Positions 35,310 to 43,849 are shown, numbered from the stretch's first letter. The stretch is 64,000 bases of DNA from Aporhodopirellula aestuarii (GCF_023701485.1 NZ_JAMQBK010000024.1:1-64000), one strand, 5' to 3'. Program-made: numbers and translations. Notes: generated by a model not told the origin, from the sequence alone.

Positions 35310-36182
35310 TTAGTAGGGGACGGTTGATTCGAATCGGGTCGGCGAGAGATAGCCGAGCGATGAATGAAGACGCGATGTGTTGTAGTAGGCAATGAACTCA
35401 GTCAGTTCACTCAATGCCTCGCGATAGTTCTCATATTCGGTCATCTGCAGCTCCGTCTTGATCGTTCCAAAGCAAGATTCCATAAACGCGTTGTCGTAGC
35501 AGTCACCAGCTCGGCTCATGCTTTGACGCATCGAACTACGTTGGATGATCGCACGATATTTCTTGCTGGCGTACTGACCGCCGCGATCAGTGTGGTGGAT
35601 GAGATCTTCCGAAGGCTGTCGACTTCGAATCGCCTTTTGAAGCGTCTTGATCACCAGGCTCTCGGTCATGTCCATGTCCAATGACCAGCCGATGATCCGC
35701 CGGGAAAAGCGATCCATGAGGGGCGCCATGTAAGCGAATCCGGTTCGTACGATAGGAATGTAGGTGATGTCACCTACCCATAAACGATTCACACTCGTTG
35801 GCTCAGGCTGTTTGAGCAATAGGTTCTCGTTGTAGCCCAGCGTGTGCCGACTTTCGGTCGTTCGCGGCTTGAACGATTTCGGCTGCAACGCCGATAGCCC
35901 CGCGATTCGCAGCAGTTTGGCGACCCTTTCACGTCCGATCGCAACTCCTTGTAGTTTCAGGTCTGCAGCGATCCGTCGGGCACCGTAGCGTCTGCGGTGT
36001 CGATGAAACGTGGTGATCACCATTGGCAAGACATCCATGTCGCTCTGTTCTCTTCGGCTTGAAGGTTCGCTTTGAAATCGCTGAAACGCGGAGCGTGAGA
36101 AACCGAGAATCTCACCGACTTCGCGCTGCGATGCAGTGCCATCGCGAATGATGCTGTCCGCTGCGGAGTAAAGCTGGCTCAC
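35310..36182 (-). CDS. IS3-family transposase OrfB (DDE integrase core)
   Basis: 290 aa from a GTG that overlaps the orfA stop. The catalytic triad is visible: WVGDITYI (first Asp), HHTDRGGQY (second Asp), NAFMESCFGTIK (Glu). An HTH_21-type segment (RRYGARRIAADL) precedes it. OrfB is normally made as an OrfAB fusion by -1 frameshifting. Here A7 on the minus strand (T7 at 36209-36215) is the likely slip site: after a -1 shift the frame reads SFDHFRPKR and joins VSQLYSAADS of OrfB without a stop. Confidence 0.92.
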   Translation of the reverse strand: MSQLYSAADSIIRDGTASQREVGEILGFSRSAFQRFQSEPSSRREQSDMDVLPMVITTFHRHRRRYGARRIAADLKLQGVAIGRERVAKLLRIAGLSALQPKSFKPRTTESRHTLGYNENLLLKQPEPTSVNRLWVGDITYIPIVRTGFAYMAPLMDRFSRRIIGWSLDMDMTESLVIKTLQKAIRSRQPSEDLIHHTDRGGQYASKKYRAIIQRSSMRQSMSRAGDCYDNAFMESCFGTIKTELQMTEYENYREALSELTEFIAYYNTSRLHSSLGYLSPTRFESTVPY

Positions 36183-36478
36183 TCGTTTCGGCCGAAAATG
36201 ATCAAAGCTTTTTTTAAAACATCGCGTTCACGCTCGACTCGCCGCAGCTCTGCCTCGAGTTCGGCAACGCGGCTATCGAGCACCTCGCCGACCGGCCCGG
36301 CCGACTCGACTTGCTGCCTCTTCCATCGGTAAAGCAGGTTTGTTCCAGAGATCCCTAGACGCTCAACAATCGATGGCGCCGAGTGACCATCAAGCAGCAT
36401 GGCCACCGCATCACGTTTGAATTCGTCTGTGTAGGTACGTCGTTCAGGACTAGCTGAAGGCTTGGTCTTTCGTGGCAT
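36179..36478 (-). CDS. IS3-family transposase OrfA
   Basis: 99 aa. RRTYTDEFKRDAVAMLLDGH and the following SIVERLGISGTNLLYRWKRQ form the helix-turn-helix that binds the IS ends; a leucine-zipper-like ELEAELRRVERERDVLKKA helix follows. The gene ends in TGA at 36179-36181, overlapping the orfB start. The A7 slip site lies 8 codons or so before the stop. Length is normal for IS3/IS911 OrfA. Confidence 0.92.
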   Translation of the reverse strand: MPRKTKPSASPERRTYTDEFKRDAVAMLLDGHSAPSIVERLGISGTNLLYRWKRQQVESAGPVGEVLDSRVAELEAELRRVERERDVLKKALIIFGRNE

Positions 36479-36543
36479 CTGGGGTTCCTTGAGTTCCTTT
36501 CAGTTTAAGGACTCGCGTGGCCCCCAAATCCCAGGCCACCTCA

Positions 36544-36741
36544 TCTCGCAAGAAGTACGCTCGGCGAGCGGCTGTCACGGAGCGTCCGTTCGCGTTAATC
36601 AAGCGCGGCTTCGGCGTCCGCGAGTTCGTGGTTCGCGGGTTGGATAAGGTGCGAGCGGAGTGGACCTTGCTGTGCATCGCCCACAACCTACATCGCCTGC
36701 TGAGCCTGAGTCGTCCCCAAGCCCGAGCGTCGGTACCGTAG
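36544..36741 (+). pseudogene. IS1182/IS5-type transposase C-terminal remnant
   Basis: From the right edge of the IS3 element to TAG at 36739-36741 the plus strand encodes KKYARRAAVTERPFALIKRG and then VRGLDKVRAEWTLLCIAHNL, the end of a DDE transposase of the IS1182/IS5 type. No N-terminal part remains. The IS3 element has landed at or in it. Confidence 0.7.
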
Positions 36742-36793
36742 GCTTGTCCTCCCGGCAACGTGCCAACCTCACCCGTCCGTCTTTCCTTCAACC

Positions 36794-36834
36794 CTTCGAC
36801 GATCCTCGCAGCTACCGCTGCGCCATCGTCGAAG
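36794..36834. repeat. Hairpin-forming inverted repeat
   Basis: CTTCGACGAT and ATCGTCGAAG (36794-36803 and 36825-36834) are perfect inverted repeats and enclose a second stem, CGCAG/CTGCG. It lies between two transposase remnants and could be an old IS end or a terminator relic. Confidence 0.5.
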
Positions 36835-36859
36835 GCGGGGGTAAGGGGGAAACCATCAA

Positions 36860-37288
36860 AAGCAACGCCAATTGGCTATAGATCAACAAACCGAGTTGGA
36901 CATTCGCTCGATCAAGTGTTCGCTGGGGATGGACATCTTGCGAGCGAAAACGCCACCGATGGTTCGCACGGAGCTATGGTCATGCCCATTAGCCAACAAT
37001 CTAACCCGGATGAAGATGCTCCAAAGCGGCATCGAGGGATCGCGTGACGTTCGGTCGATGAGCTTCACGCGAAGCTTGGTTCTGCTTGGAACGTCGTGGC
37101 TGCTATTTGGCGCGAGGGGAGTGAATGAATCGCTGGTCGAACTTGGGCAAGCGCAGCCGCTCGACGAATTAGTTGGACATCGCGAGGGCCGCATCGAACC
37201 GCGAGCGAGCAAGCGACGACCGAAAGTCCTCAAACTATCGACCCTTCCACGCGCCGCTTATCAAGCTCAACTGGGAAGCGTCGCGTGA
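36860..37288 (+). pseudogene. IS4-family transposase C-terminal remnant
   Basis: The frame reads IDQQTELDIRSIKCSLGMDI, LRAKTPPMVRTELW, a SFTRSLVLL block and a final RIEPRASKRRPKVL segment. This is the last third of an IS4-type DDE transposase, including the region around its catalytic Glu. The N-terminal two thirds are absent, so it is a decayed copy. Confidence 0.72.
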
Positions 37289-37370
37289 ACGTAAGTCCTT
37301 TGATACCAACCGGCAGTGCCTTTCGTACCTGAAACCTTTGTCTTATTCGCACAGGAAAAGGTAGAATACT

Positions 37371-38621
37371 TTAGAACTCTTCGTCGATAACTTCGCTGTT
37401 GGCGCGTGTCCCCAGGGCTCCCCAGAGACCGAAGGGACTTCTTGAACCAGGAGTTGCTGGGAGCGTGGGGTCGGCAGCGGTTCCCGAGGGCCGAACAATG
37501 CTGTGAGTACTGCTACCGGCATCGATCGAGTCCGTCACGAAAACCACAGCTCCATCGGCCATTAAGACGTGTGCGCCTCCTTGATGGTTGCTCGAAACTG
37601 TCATGATGCCCTCGTCCCCAACGTTGCCGTTTTGATGCGTACTGCACTGACGATTTGGTGGCAAAATTGTATGGACTGCCGTATGGACCATTCGGCCAGA
37701 CGCCCACTTGTAACCGCGGCGATTGTCTGCCCTTCCAGATGCCTCATTCGTTCCCTCAAGCCAATACTGGGGACGCTCTGGGTCAATGTGCACCGAAGCA
37801 ACATTGGGATTCTTTCGCAGGTTGTCACCGCTCTTGGCAACGAACGTGGTAATGTGGCGATCCCCTAGATCCGTCCGGATTTCGCCCATCATGATGGAGT
37901 TGGACAGACCGTCAAGAATGTCACGAAACTTGACAAACGTCCGTGGAACAAAGACCCCTCGGCAGCACTGTCTGGTAAGAATCGATTGCTCCTCATTGAC
38001 GACCCCTTTTTGGTTGGCGGGACCAACATGAGTTTGACGGAATGAATCGCCCAAGGACACGGCATAATTAGTTCTGCCAGACGCTGGCAGCCCTCTGCCC
38101 GGATCGCTTGGACAACGAAAGCCCGGTAATTCAGTCATCCACGGGTCGTACTGATTGATCGCATGACCCGACAGAACCATGTTTGTGTCTGGTCCCATTG
38201 GTGCGAAATACGTTCCTGGGTTGGAACCGACCGTGACCTGAAAAACGTTGCTGATTTGTTCCCACAGACCTTGTTGTTCGATGAATGGTGTTAGCCCCAC
38301 AAACGTACTCAATTCGTTCCGATTGGTTCCCGCCGCGGCAGCAGCCGTTGCCGCCGCAGTTTCGTTGGCTGTTGTCCCGCCAGTGACTTGGTAAGTCCCG
38401 CCATTGTGCTTGGGCATTCTTTTATACGCGGAGTGATAGTTGTGAATCGCCAAACCCAACTGCTTGAAGTTGTTGCTGCAACTCATTCTTCGTGCGGCTT
38501 CGCGAGCCGCTTGGACAGCCGGAAGCAATAGTCCAACTAAAACACCGATAATGGCGATCACCACCAACAGTTCAACAAGAGTAAATGCGGTTCGTCGTCT
38601 TGAACTAATCGAATGAAACAT
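37371..38621 (-). CDS. DUF1559 domain protein with pseudopilin-like N-terminus
   Basis: 416 aa from ATG 38621 (a TTG at 38654 would add 11 residues). After a short basic leader comes [20 protein letters not shown], a type IV pilin-like prepilin cleavage and membrane helix, then [20 protein letters not shown], the DUF1559 signature. Near the end, [13 protein letters not shown] (the conserved 'DGSVRF'-like block) is present. These proteins are greatly expanded in planctomycetes and are thought to be exported through a type II/IV-like apparatus; individual roles are unknown. The small lipoprotein gene just upstream on the same strand is a common companion. Confidence 0.92.
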   Translation of the reverse strand: MFHSISSRRRTAFTLVELLVVIAIIGVLVGLLLPAVQAAREAARRMSCSNNFKQLGLAIHNYHSAYKRMPKHNGGTYQVTGGTTANETAAATAAAAAGTNRNELSTFVGLTPFIEQQGLWEQISNVFQVTVGSNPGTYFAPMGPDTNMVLSGHAINQYDPWMTELPGFRCPSDPGRGLPASGRTNYAVSLGDSFRQTHVGPANQKGVVNEEQSILTRQCCRGVFVPRTFVKFRDILDGLSNSIMMGEIRTDLGDRHITTFVAKSGDNLRKNPNVASVHIDPERPQYWLEGTNEASGRADNRRGYKWASGRMVHTAVHTILPPNRQCSTHQNGNVGDEGIMTVSSNHQGGAHVLMADGAVVFVTDSIDAGSSTHSIVRPSGTAADPTLPATPGSRSPFGLWGALGTRANSEVIDEEF

Positions 38622-38719
38622 TGGACACCGGTTTGTGTAAGAGGTGGATTTCAATAGCGAGTGAAAGAAGCACGAACTTTGACCATATCGAAAAGTTCAA
38701 TATTGACCGAAGCCAACCG

Positions 38720-38911
38720 CTATTCTTGGTTCATGGCAGGGTCGACATCATCTTCCACTGCCTCGGCAAGTTCGGGATGTTGCTCCAAGTAGTTGGAGAG
38801 CTCATCACCACTTGTGGTGTGGGGTTCGGTGTCACTACAGCCTAGAACCAAGGCGACCGAAAAAAGAAGGACGCATTGCCAACGTATTAATCCGCTTTGT
38901 GAAAGAAGCAT
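38720..38911 (-). CDS. Small lipoprotein
   Basis: 63 aa. An N-terminal basic and hydrophobic stretch ends in the lipobox LVLGC (about residues 20-24), so the mature protein would be an acidic ~40-residue lipid-anchored peptide. Such lipoproteins frequently accompany DUF1559 genes in planctomycetes. It lies 98 bp upstream of the DUF1559 gene on the same strand. Confidence 0.8.
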   Translation of the reverse strand: MLLSQSGLIRWQCVLLFSVALVLGCSDTEPHTTSGDELSNYLEQHPELAEAVEDDVDPAMNQE

Positions 38912-39103
38912 CGTGTGTGCTGCAAGTCATTGGGTGATCGAAGCGTGAGATACTCTGAAAGATTTGGTCATCCCGCTAACTGTACCGATTTCGAATCGTA
39001 GAAGTAGGCCTGATTGATGCAAAGGATCAATCTTCATGCATCAATAATGAACTGAACCATTATCGAGAATTATGATCCCTTACCGTTCGACAACGGTACT
39101 TTC

Positions 39104-39427
39104 TTACCGTGCCGTGATAGGGAGTGACAGGGCGAGCGGGCTCATTGCGGTCAGTTGACGGCCGATGAATTCGAAAGGATCGGCCAGTCGTTGCTTGCAC
39201 GTTTGCATCCCGCTCATGATTCGTGCTTGAGCCAATGCACCGACTTCGGTGTGATTGCCGCCCCACACCTTTCGATTGACGACCGCGGGACGGATCGCTT
39301 GTTCACCACGCCAGTTTGTTGCGTCAGGGTTGAGATGACGCAGGAACGTGAACAGACTATCGAGATGCTTTTCCGAGAACTTGGCGAAGCGTTCATTGGC
39401 AGCGTGCGTCTTCGGGTGACGAACCAA
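39104..39427 (-). pseudogene. IS66-type transposase C-terminal remnant
   Basis: 107 codons. HLNPDATNWRGEQAIRPAVV, NRKVWGGNHTEVGALAQARI and MQTCKQRLADPFEFI match the very conserved end of IS66 TnpC transposases. The first ~400 residues and the IS66 ends are missing. The 38912-39103 stretch before it has nothing I can support. Confidence 0.78.
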
Positions 39428-39587
39428 CTTCTACATCTGCATCGTCAACCGACCCGCCATCACTTTCATTCCATGAGCAGTCATCTCCCAGCGTCGAAAT
39501 CGGTTGCGATACTTAAAGCCCTTCAGCAGCACGTCTTTCACTCCACGCAGACCAGCACGATGCCGGCGAAGGCTTGCTTCGCGTACA

Positions 39588-39682
39588 CAAACGGAGAGAC
39601 CGCCGAACAACTTGCTAGCCAAGCGAATGAAACAGCAAGCGTGCTCGCAGGTCTCATCCGCTCACTTCGCTCGTCGTCTTAA
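39588..39682 (+). pseudogene. Four-helix-bundle protein 3' fragment (copy 1)
   Basis: The plus strand reads GETAEQLASQANETA then SVLAGLIRSLRSSS and a stop. This corresponds to the last helix of the S23/four-helix-bundle family (TIGR02436), compare ETSKVLAALIRSIRKS of the intact copies at 42982 and 43499. It is followed by a CTCAAGACTCAT-type repeat. It is just a 3' end and is preceded by a short repeat shared with 33295-33334. Confidence 0.7.
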
Positions 39683-39750
39683 ACCTCTCACGACTCAAGA
39701 CTCATCGCTCAGGACTCATTATCCTGAATCCTTGCTTCGCACGCATTTTC

Positions 39751-40326
39751 CTAACGCCGCGTCGGTTTGGTCAGCATGGCATTTTTCAGGTTTTCATCGG
39801 CCGGATTATCTGACAGCCAGATGTCGAACAATGCTTTTTTGAATTCGATTCCGGCAATGACGCCTTTGAGTTTAGCGTTCCTGTGAACGGCAACGCCGTA
39901 CTTTGGCAGGTAGATGAAATCGTAAGTGTCACCTTTGGTGATTGTTTCGGCGAAGCATTTGCGAAACTGATTGATTTGAGGCTGGATTGGCGTCACGTTT
40001 CCGCCGGTCGCATTTCGGAATCCTTCGGTCAGCGAATCCACCAGTTTCTCCTGGCTGACAAACCCCGAAGTGATTTTGATCCGGATCGACATCGCCTCGT
40101 CGGCACCGGCAATCGCAGCAGGACTTTGGGTTTCGTTGCTAAGGTACAGCCCGGCAACATACATCTCTAATAAGTACTTCGTACGCGATCCCGATCCGTT
40201 CAGGATCAGTCGATGTTGGCCCGCCTGAATCTGTTGCGGAAAATCCTCTGCTGTCGCGTCATTCGCCATTGCCGTAACGACAAAAAGGAGCAGAATAGCC
40301 GTGATCTTTGAAGAGAGTTTGGGCAC
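39751..40326 (-). CDS. Exported chalcone isomerase-like protein
   Basis: 191 aa. A signal peptide occupies residues 1-26 (hydrophobic ITAILLLFVVTAMA). The mature part has LILNGSGSRTKYLLEMYVAG near residue 40 and KALFDIWLSDNPADENLKNA at the end, the pattern of the bacterial chalcone-isomerase-like family, which binds fatty acids or unknown ligands rather than flavonoids. Function here is unknown; periplasmic location is predicted. It has no co-oriented neighbours. Confidence 0.85.
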   Translation of the reverse strand: MPKLSSKITAILLLFVVTAMANDATAEDFPQQIQAGQHRLILNGSGSRTKYLLEMYVAGLYLSNETQSPAAIAGADEAMSIRIKITSGFVSQEKLVDSLTEGFRNATGGNVTPIQPQINQFRKCFAETITKGDTYDFIYLPKYGVAVHRNAKLKGVIAGIEFKKALFDIWLSDNPADENLKNAMLTKPTRR

Positions 40327-40532
40327 AGGAATAACCTTTGAGATAAGCGTGACACGACCTCGTCAACTCGCGCACCTGATGGCGCAGGGCCAGGGATTTT
40401 TACCCTAGTAAAGAATCTGGATCTTTGACAAGCCGAGTTTTTACCTTCCCGAACGTTGAACGTTACATTCCTCCGTAGCCTGACTCGCCGAATCAAGTAT
40501 CAACTGACGATCGCTCGGCGGCTTGAATACAC

Positions 40533-40626
40533 AACTGGCGAGACCGCCGAACAACTTGCAATAAAAGCGGATGAAACAGCAAGGGTACTCGCTGGGCTCA
40601 TCCGCTCCCTTCGCTCATCTTCCTGA
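40533..40626 (+). pseudogene. Four-helix-bundle protein 3' fragment (copy 2)
   Basis: GETAEQLAIKADETA then RVLAGLIRSLRSSS and TGA at 40624-40626, the same 3' fragment as at 39588-39682 and again followed by CTCAAGTCTCAT-type repeats. The region 40327-40532 upstream holds nothing else that I can support. Confidence 0.7.
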
Positions 40627-40694
40627 TTCCCTCACAACTCAAGTCTCATCCCTCAAGACTCATTCTCTAAAAGTAGTCGTCGCGATTGACGCCA

Positions 40695-40892
40695 TCACAG
40701 ACGCCCCGATCGTAGGCAACAACGTTTGAACCGCTGACCGCTGCCGCATGGGCATAGGTCGTTGCGGCCGAGCTTTTCCTCAAGTTGCTTGCCTTGTATG
40801 ATTCGGACTCCGCGTTTGACTTTCGTTTCTGACGGGTAGCCTTTGCGACGTTTACTCATCGGCTCGAAAGCATTGGGCGTTGTCGTCGTCAT
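40695..40892 (-). CDS. SEC-C motif protein
   Basis: 65 aa. [19 protein letters not shown] (residues ~41-59) is a complete SEC-C zinc-binding motif, as at the end of SecA and in many small proteins. A second Met (start 40859) is possible and would remove the first 11 residues. The N-terminal part is basic. It is the last gene before the tRNA array. Role unknown. Confidence 0.8.
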   Translation of the reverse strand: MTTTTPNAFEPMSKRRKGYPSETKVKRGVRIIQGKQLEEKLGRNDLCPCGSGQRFKRCCLRSGRL

Positions 40893-41029
40893 ACAGATGT
40901 TCGTATCGCATCGTTCTGCTCCGGTTTGAGTGTGAAAACGTCTAAATGTGCAAAGACCAATCGGCGAAGGGACAACTCAGATGGTTTACATTTTCAAGAT
41001 GTAATCCGAGTCTGCAGTCGATTAGTCAG

Positions 41030-41102
41030 TGCTCTCGCCAGGAATCGAACCTGGTCTACGACCTTCGCAAAGTCGCGTGCGAATCCGGCACACTCCGAGA
41101 AC
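41030..41102 (-). tRNA. tRNA-Arg(GCG)
   Basis: 73 nt. Acceptor GTTCTCG/CGAGAGC, D stem GTGT/GCAC, anticodon loop TTGCGAA, T loop TTCGATT. GCG is unusual since bacteria normally read CGC with ACG. No encoded CCA. Confidence 0.85.
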
Positions 41103-41134
41103 ATTTTGAAATGCGGCTTTAAGGTAAAGCCGAG

Positions 41135-41206
41135 TACCTCGCCAGGGAGTCGAACCCCGTCTAACGGTTTCGAAGACCGTCGTGCTGTCCATCACACTCG
41201 CAAGGC
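41135..41206 (-). tRNA. tRNA-Arg(TCG)
   Basis: 72 nt. Acceptor GCCTTGC/GCGAGGT, anticodon stem ACGGT/ACCGT with loop CTTCGAA, T loop TTCGACT. Confidence 0.85.
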
Positions 41207-41305
41207 GAATGCAGCGACGACAAACATTGCTTGCCGGCACTGCGTAGGTGACATCGTTCGACTCGGTCTGGTTCGCGTCCTTCGCGAATCATTCTTCGTC
41301 GACGA

Positions 41306-42163
41306 TTATTCCTCCTGACTCACTCGACCTCTTTCGAGATCGAGATACAGTCGTGCGTTGGCGTTCTTTGCCAAATCACGAAGCGTTTCAAGCTCAGCCA
41401 GTCGCAACAACGCTGGGTGTCCTTCCAACACTGATGCTGCCTTCGCACGTTGCTCGTAGGCCTGCGTTTCCGCATCCACCTTCGCTCGCTGGCGCTCGGC
41501 CTCTGCTTGCTCTCGCAATCGAAGGGCTTCCGCATCCGCTTCAGCATCTCGTCGCGTGATCTCTGCTCGTGATTCAGACTCGATTTGCTCAACTTCCGCT
41601 CGCGTTCGAGCCTCCACCAACTGTGCTTGGCTCTGTCGCTCCGCCGCCAACACTCGGTTCATGATCTCCTGCAGGTTTCCTGGGAAGATCAAGTCCTTCA
41701 CGTCAGCGCGACGAATCGCAACACCGTAACCATTCGCAGACTCCGTTACGTCTGAAAGGATGTCTTCGCTCAACCGGTTTCGGTTGGTGAGAATCTCTTC
41801 CAGATTCATCGACGCAAGCGATCGACGCGCTGCCAATTGCACATCGCTGTAAAGTCGGTCCTCGAACTGGTCCACTGTGTGGATCGCAGACTTCGGATCG
41901 GTCACACGGAACTGCACCAAGATGCTGACTCGGATGGCGACCTTGTCAGCGGTCAGAATTTCCTGGCCCTTGATCGTCAACTCGCGTTCGCGGATGTCGA
42001 CCAGCATGCACTCGACCGTTGGCAGTTCGTTGAACCACTGCTTGCGCGGTGGAATCTTGTAACGACCAGCTTCGAGCACCTTGGTCAGCTTGCCGTCTTC
42101 GTAGTACAAGCCGCGGTGCGTGTCCTTGATAATGAACTCTCGTCCTGCACCTGAAATCATCAT
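41306..42163 (-). CDS. SPFH/Band 7 (slipin-type) protein
   Basis: 285 aa from ATG 42163, chosen because AAAGGAGGTG (42170-42179) is a perfect Shine-Dalgarno six bases ahead. The in-frame extension to 42397 would run over a tRNA gene. The SPFH core spans about residues 20-180 (ADKVAIRVSILVQFRVTDP; YSDVQLAARRSLASMNLEEI) and is followed by a long Glu/Arg/Ala coiled coil. No membrane helix is evident, unlike true slipins. It sits between tRNA-Arg genes inside the array, on the same strand, and may be read through with them. SPFH proteins scaffold membranes; the role in a tRNA array is unknown. Confidence 0.85.
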   Translation of the reverse strand: MMISGAGREFIIKDTHRGLYYEDGKLTKVLEAGRYKIPPRKQWFNELPTVECMLVDIRERELTIKGQEILTADKVAIRVSILVQFRVTDPKSAIHTVDQFEDRLYSDVQLAARRSLASMNLEEILTNRNRLSEDILSDVTESANGYGVAIRRADVKDLIFPGNLQEIMNRVLAAERQSQAQLVEARTRAEVEQIESESRAEITRRDAEADAEALRLREQAEAERQRAKVDAETQAYEQRAKAASVLEGHPALLRLAELETLRDLAKNANARLYLDLERGRVSQEE

Positions 42164-42334
42164 GTCGCACCTCCTTTCGATGCTTGCGTTTCTGTTTTTA
42201 GTGATTGTGTAAGGAGCCTCGGAGCGGAGCCGATGTGGAGAACAAGCTTTCAGATGTGGCAATTCAGAGCGTTCATTCCGAGAGGTGATCGCAGTAACCA
42301 GGTGGCTGCTCGCTCCTGACACCGCCGAGGCAAG

Positions 42335-42406
42335 TAACTCGTCCAGGAATCGAACCTGGTCCGACAGTTTCGAGGACTGCCGTGCTATCCAGCACACTCA
42401 CGAGTC
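42335..42406 (-). tRNA. tRNA-Arg(TCG), second copy, with C33
   Basis: 72 nt. Acceptor GACTCGT/ACGAGTT, anticodon loop CCTCGAA, T loop TTCGATT. Position 33 is C in place of the universal U, so it may be poorly functional. Confidence 0.75.
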
Positions 42407-42430
42407 ATGTTATTGGTCATTAAGTCACAA

Positions 42431-42506
42431 GAGCCGACGACTGGGTTCGCACCAGCATGATCTGCTTTACAAGAGCAGCGCCTTTCTATGTCGAGCCACG
42501 TCGGCT
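42431..42506 (-). tRNA. tRNA-Thr(TGT)
   Basis: 76 nt. Acceptor AGCCGAC/GTCGGCT, anticodon stem CTGCT/AGCAG with loop CTTGTAA. T loop is TGCGAAC instead of TTCGAAC, and the D loop lacks a GG pair. Confidence 0.75.
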
Positions 42507-42521
42507 TGGTTGTCGCATTAG

Positions 42522-42593
42522 TAGCTCGACCAGGAATCGAACCCGGAACTTCTGGTTAGAAGCCAGAGATGATGTCCGTTTCACCATCGAGCC
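42522..42593 (-). tRNA. tRNA-Arg(TCT)
   Basis: 72 nt. Acceptor GGCTCGA/TCGAGCT, anticodon stem TCTGG/CCAGA with loop CTTCTAA, T loop TTCGATT. Confidence 0.85.
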
Positions 42594-42596
42594 AGG

Positions 42597-42684
42597 AATA
42601 GCTGGTTAGCGTTTAGCTTGTTAGCAGTTAGCTAATCTGTTCTTGCTAATCCTCCAATTTGCTAACCGCTAAACGGCTAGCATA
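42597..42684. repeat. TTAGC-word spacer repeat
   Basis: The spacer is built of words such as GTTAGCGTTTAGC, TTAGCAGTTAGC and CTAACCGCTAAACGGCTAG. Related stretches occur at about 42777-42842, 42926-42968, 43330-43366, 43443-43478 and 43847-43880, between tRNAs and around both four-helix-bundle genes. They are simple repeats with no coding content. Confidence 0.75.
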
Positions 42685-42686
42685 AG

Positions 42687-42772
42687 CGGAAGGCGAGGGA
42701 GTCGAACCCTCATCACCCGAAGGTGGCACGCGTTAGCAGTGCGGCCCGGCAAACCGTATCCGGCTGCCTTCC
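42687..42772 (-). tRNA. tRNA-Ser(GCT)
   Basis: 86 nt. Acceptor GGAAGGC/GCCTTCC, long variable arm with CACC-TTCG-GGTG, T loop TTCGACT. Anticodon loop CTGCTAA sits on a weak stem with mismatches at both ends. Confidence 0.75.
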
Positions 42773-42851
42773 AGGAATAGCTCGTTAGCGTTTAGCGTGT
42801 TAGCAATTAGCTAAATGCGAATTGGCTAAGGGCGAATTAGCTATTCTTCAG

Positions 42852-42924
42852 TGATCACGGATGGAATCGAACCATCGGTCTCCTGCTTGTCACGCAGGCG
42901 TCTTAGCCGCTGGACCACGCGATC
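42852..42924 (-). tRNA. tRNA-Val(GAC)
   Basis: 73 nt. Acceptor GATCGCG/CGTGATC, anticodon stem CCTGC/GCAGG with loop GTGACAA, T loop TTCGATT. Confidence 0.82.
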
Positions 42925-42981
42925 GGGGTAGCTTGTTAGCATTTAGCTAGTTAGCCGTTAGCAAAAAATGGGGAACAAGAC

Positions 42982-43332
42982 ATGCGAGACCACACGAAAC
43001 TGCGGGCCTTCACTTTGGCGGATGAAGTTGCACTGTTGATCTACAAATTCACGTCCAGTTTTCCGCGAGAGGAACAATTCGGACTGACATCGCAAATGCG
43101 ACGGGCCGCGGTGTCGATCCCATCGAACATCGTTGAAGGATGCGGACGTCAAAGCGAAGCCGACTTTGTTCGTTTCCTAGACATCGCCTACGGTTCACTG
43201 CGAGAGGTTGAATACCAAACATCGCTCGCTTCCCGCCTCGGCTTTGCTGCGGAATCGCCGGAATTGAAGACTAAACTTACCGAGACATCGAAGGTCTTGG
43301 CAGCGTTGATCCGTTCCATCCGAAAAAGCTAA
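42982..43332 (+). CDS. Four-helix-bundle protein (S23/IVP family), copy A
   Basis: 116 aa. LRAFTLADEVALLIYKFTSS, then REEQFGLTSQMRRAAVSIPS and NIVEGCGRQSEADFVRFLDI are the conserved blocks of the TIGR02436 four-helix-bundle family. Members were first found encoded in intervening sequences of 23S rRNA genes; function is unknown. Here it sits on the plus strand, opposite to the flanking minus-strand tRNA genes and bordered by TTAGC-word repeats. It is very similar to the second copy at 43499, so the unit has been duplicated locally. Confidence 0.9.
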   Translation: MRDHTKLRAFTLADEVALLIYKFTSSFPREEQFGLTSQMRRAAVSIPSNIVEGCGRQSEADFVRFLDIAYGSLREVEYQTSLASRLGFAAESPELKTKLTETSKVLAALIRSIRKS

Positions 43333-43369
43333 TCGCTAACAAGCCAACTGCTAATCAGCTAGCCAAAAG

Positions 43370-43437
43370 TAGCGGGTTCGGGGGTCGCACCCGACGGTCC
43401 AGGCTTATGAGGCCCGGATGAGCCTGGCTCACCCGCA
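43370..43437 (-). tRNA. tRNA-Met(CAT), short
   Basis: About 68 nt. Anticodon stem CGGGC/GCCTG with loop CTCATAA; T loop TGCGACC. The acceptor has a T-T mismatch at 1-72 if seven bases are used, and the D arm is shortened. Initiator, elongator or Ile(CAT) cannot be told apart; it may be degenerate. Confidence 0.65.
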
Positions 43438-43498
43438 ATGAGGTAGCTTGTTAGCTGTTAGCCGTTTAGCAATTAGCTTCACTTGTCAGGAGAAACAA

Positions 43499-43849
43499 AT
43501 GAGAGATCACAATAAACTACGTGCTTTTGAATTGGCCGATGAAGTCGCGTTGCTGACGTACAAGTTCACTGCGAACTTTCCGCGTGAAGAGCAGTTTGGC
43601 TTGACATCGCAGATGCGGCGTGCCGCAGTGTCGGTCCCATCAAACATCGTTGAAGGATGTGGAAGGCAGACAGAAGCCGAGTTTTTGCGATTCCTCGATA
43701 TCGCATACGGTTCGCTACGAGAACTCGAGTATCAAACCTCGCTTGGCGTCCGCCTTGGTTTTGGAGCTGACCACACGGATTTTCAATCCAAGTTGAACGA
43801 AACATCGAAAGTCCTAGCCGCCTTGATCCGCTCCATCCGGAAGAGCTAA
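43499..43849 (+). CDS. Four-helix-bundle protein (S23/IVP family), copy B
   Basis: 116 aa. Start ATG 43499 is fixed by AGGAGA at 43488-43493; the frame to 43448 is an extension into repeat sequence. MRDHNKLRAFELADEVALLT and the same REEQFGLTSQMRRAAVS and NIVEGCGRQTEAEFLRFLDI blocks as copy A; differences are spread over the gene, so the duplication is not recent. It also faces the tRNA genes head-on and is bordered by TTAGC-word repeats. Function unknown. Confidence 0.9.
   Translation: MRDHNKLRAFELADEVALLTYKFTANFPREEQFGLTSQMRRAAVSVPSNIVEGCGRQTEAEFLRFLDIAYGSLRELEYQTSLGVRLGFGADHTDFQSKLNETSKVLAALIRSIRKS

Larger units (their letters stand above)
35270..36543 (-). mobile_element. Intact IS3-family insertion sequence
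   Basis: 1274 bp. Ends 35270-35299 and 36514-36543 are inverted repeats matching at 29 of 30 positions, starting TGAGGTGGCCTGGG. TCT is present directly outside both ends (35267-35269 and 36544-36546), a 3-bp target duplication as expected for IS3. Two overlapping transposase frames, orfA and orfB, fill the inside on the minus strand. All parts look functional. It has inserted beside an older IS1182-like remnant. Confidence 0.92.

Noticed and set aside
39431-39622. Minus-strand frame containing REASLRRHRAG
   Set aside because: This arises from the out-of-phase reading of the short repeat shared with 33295-33334, not from a gene.
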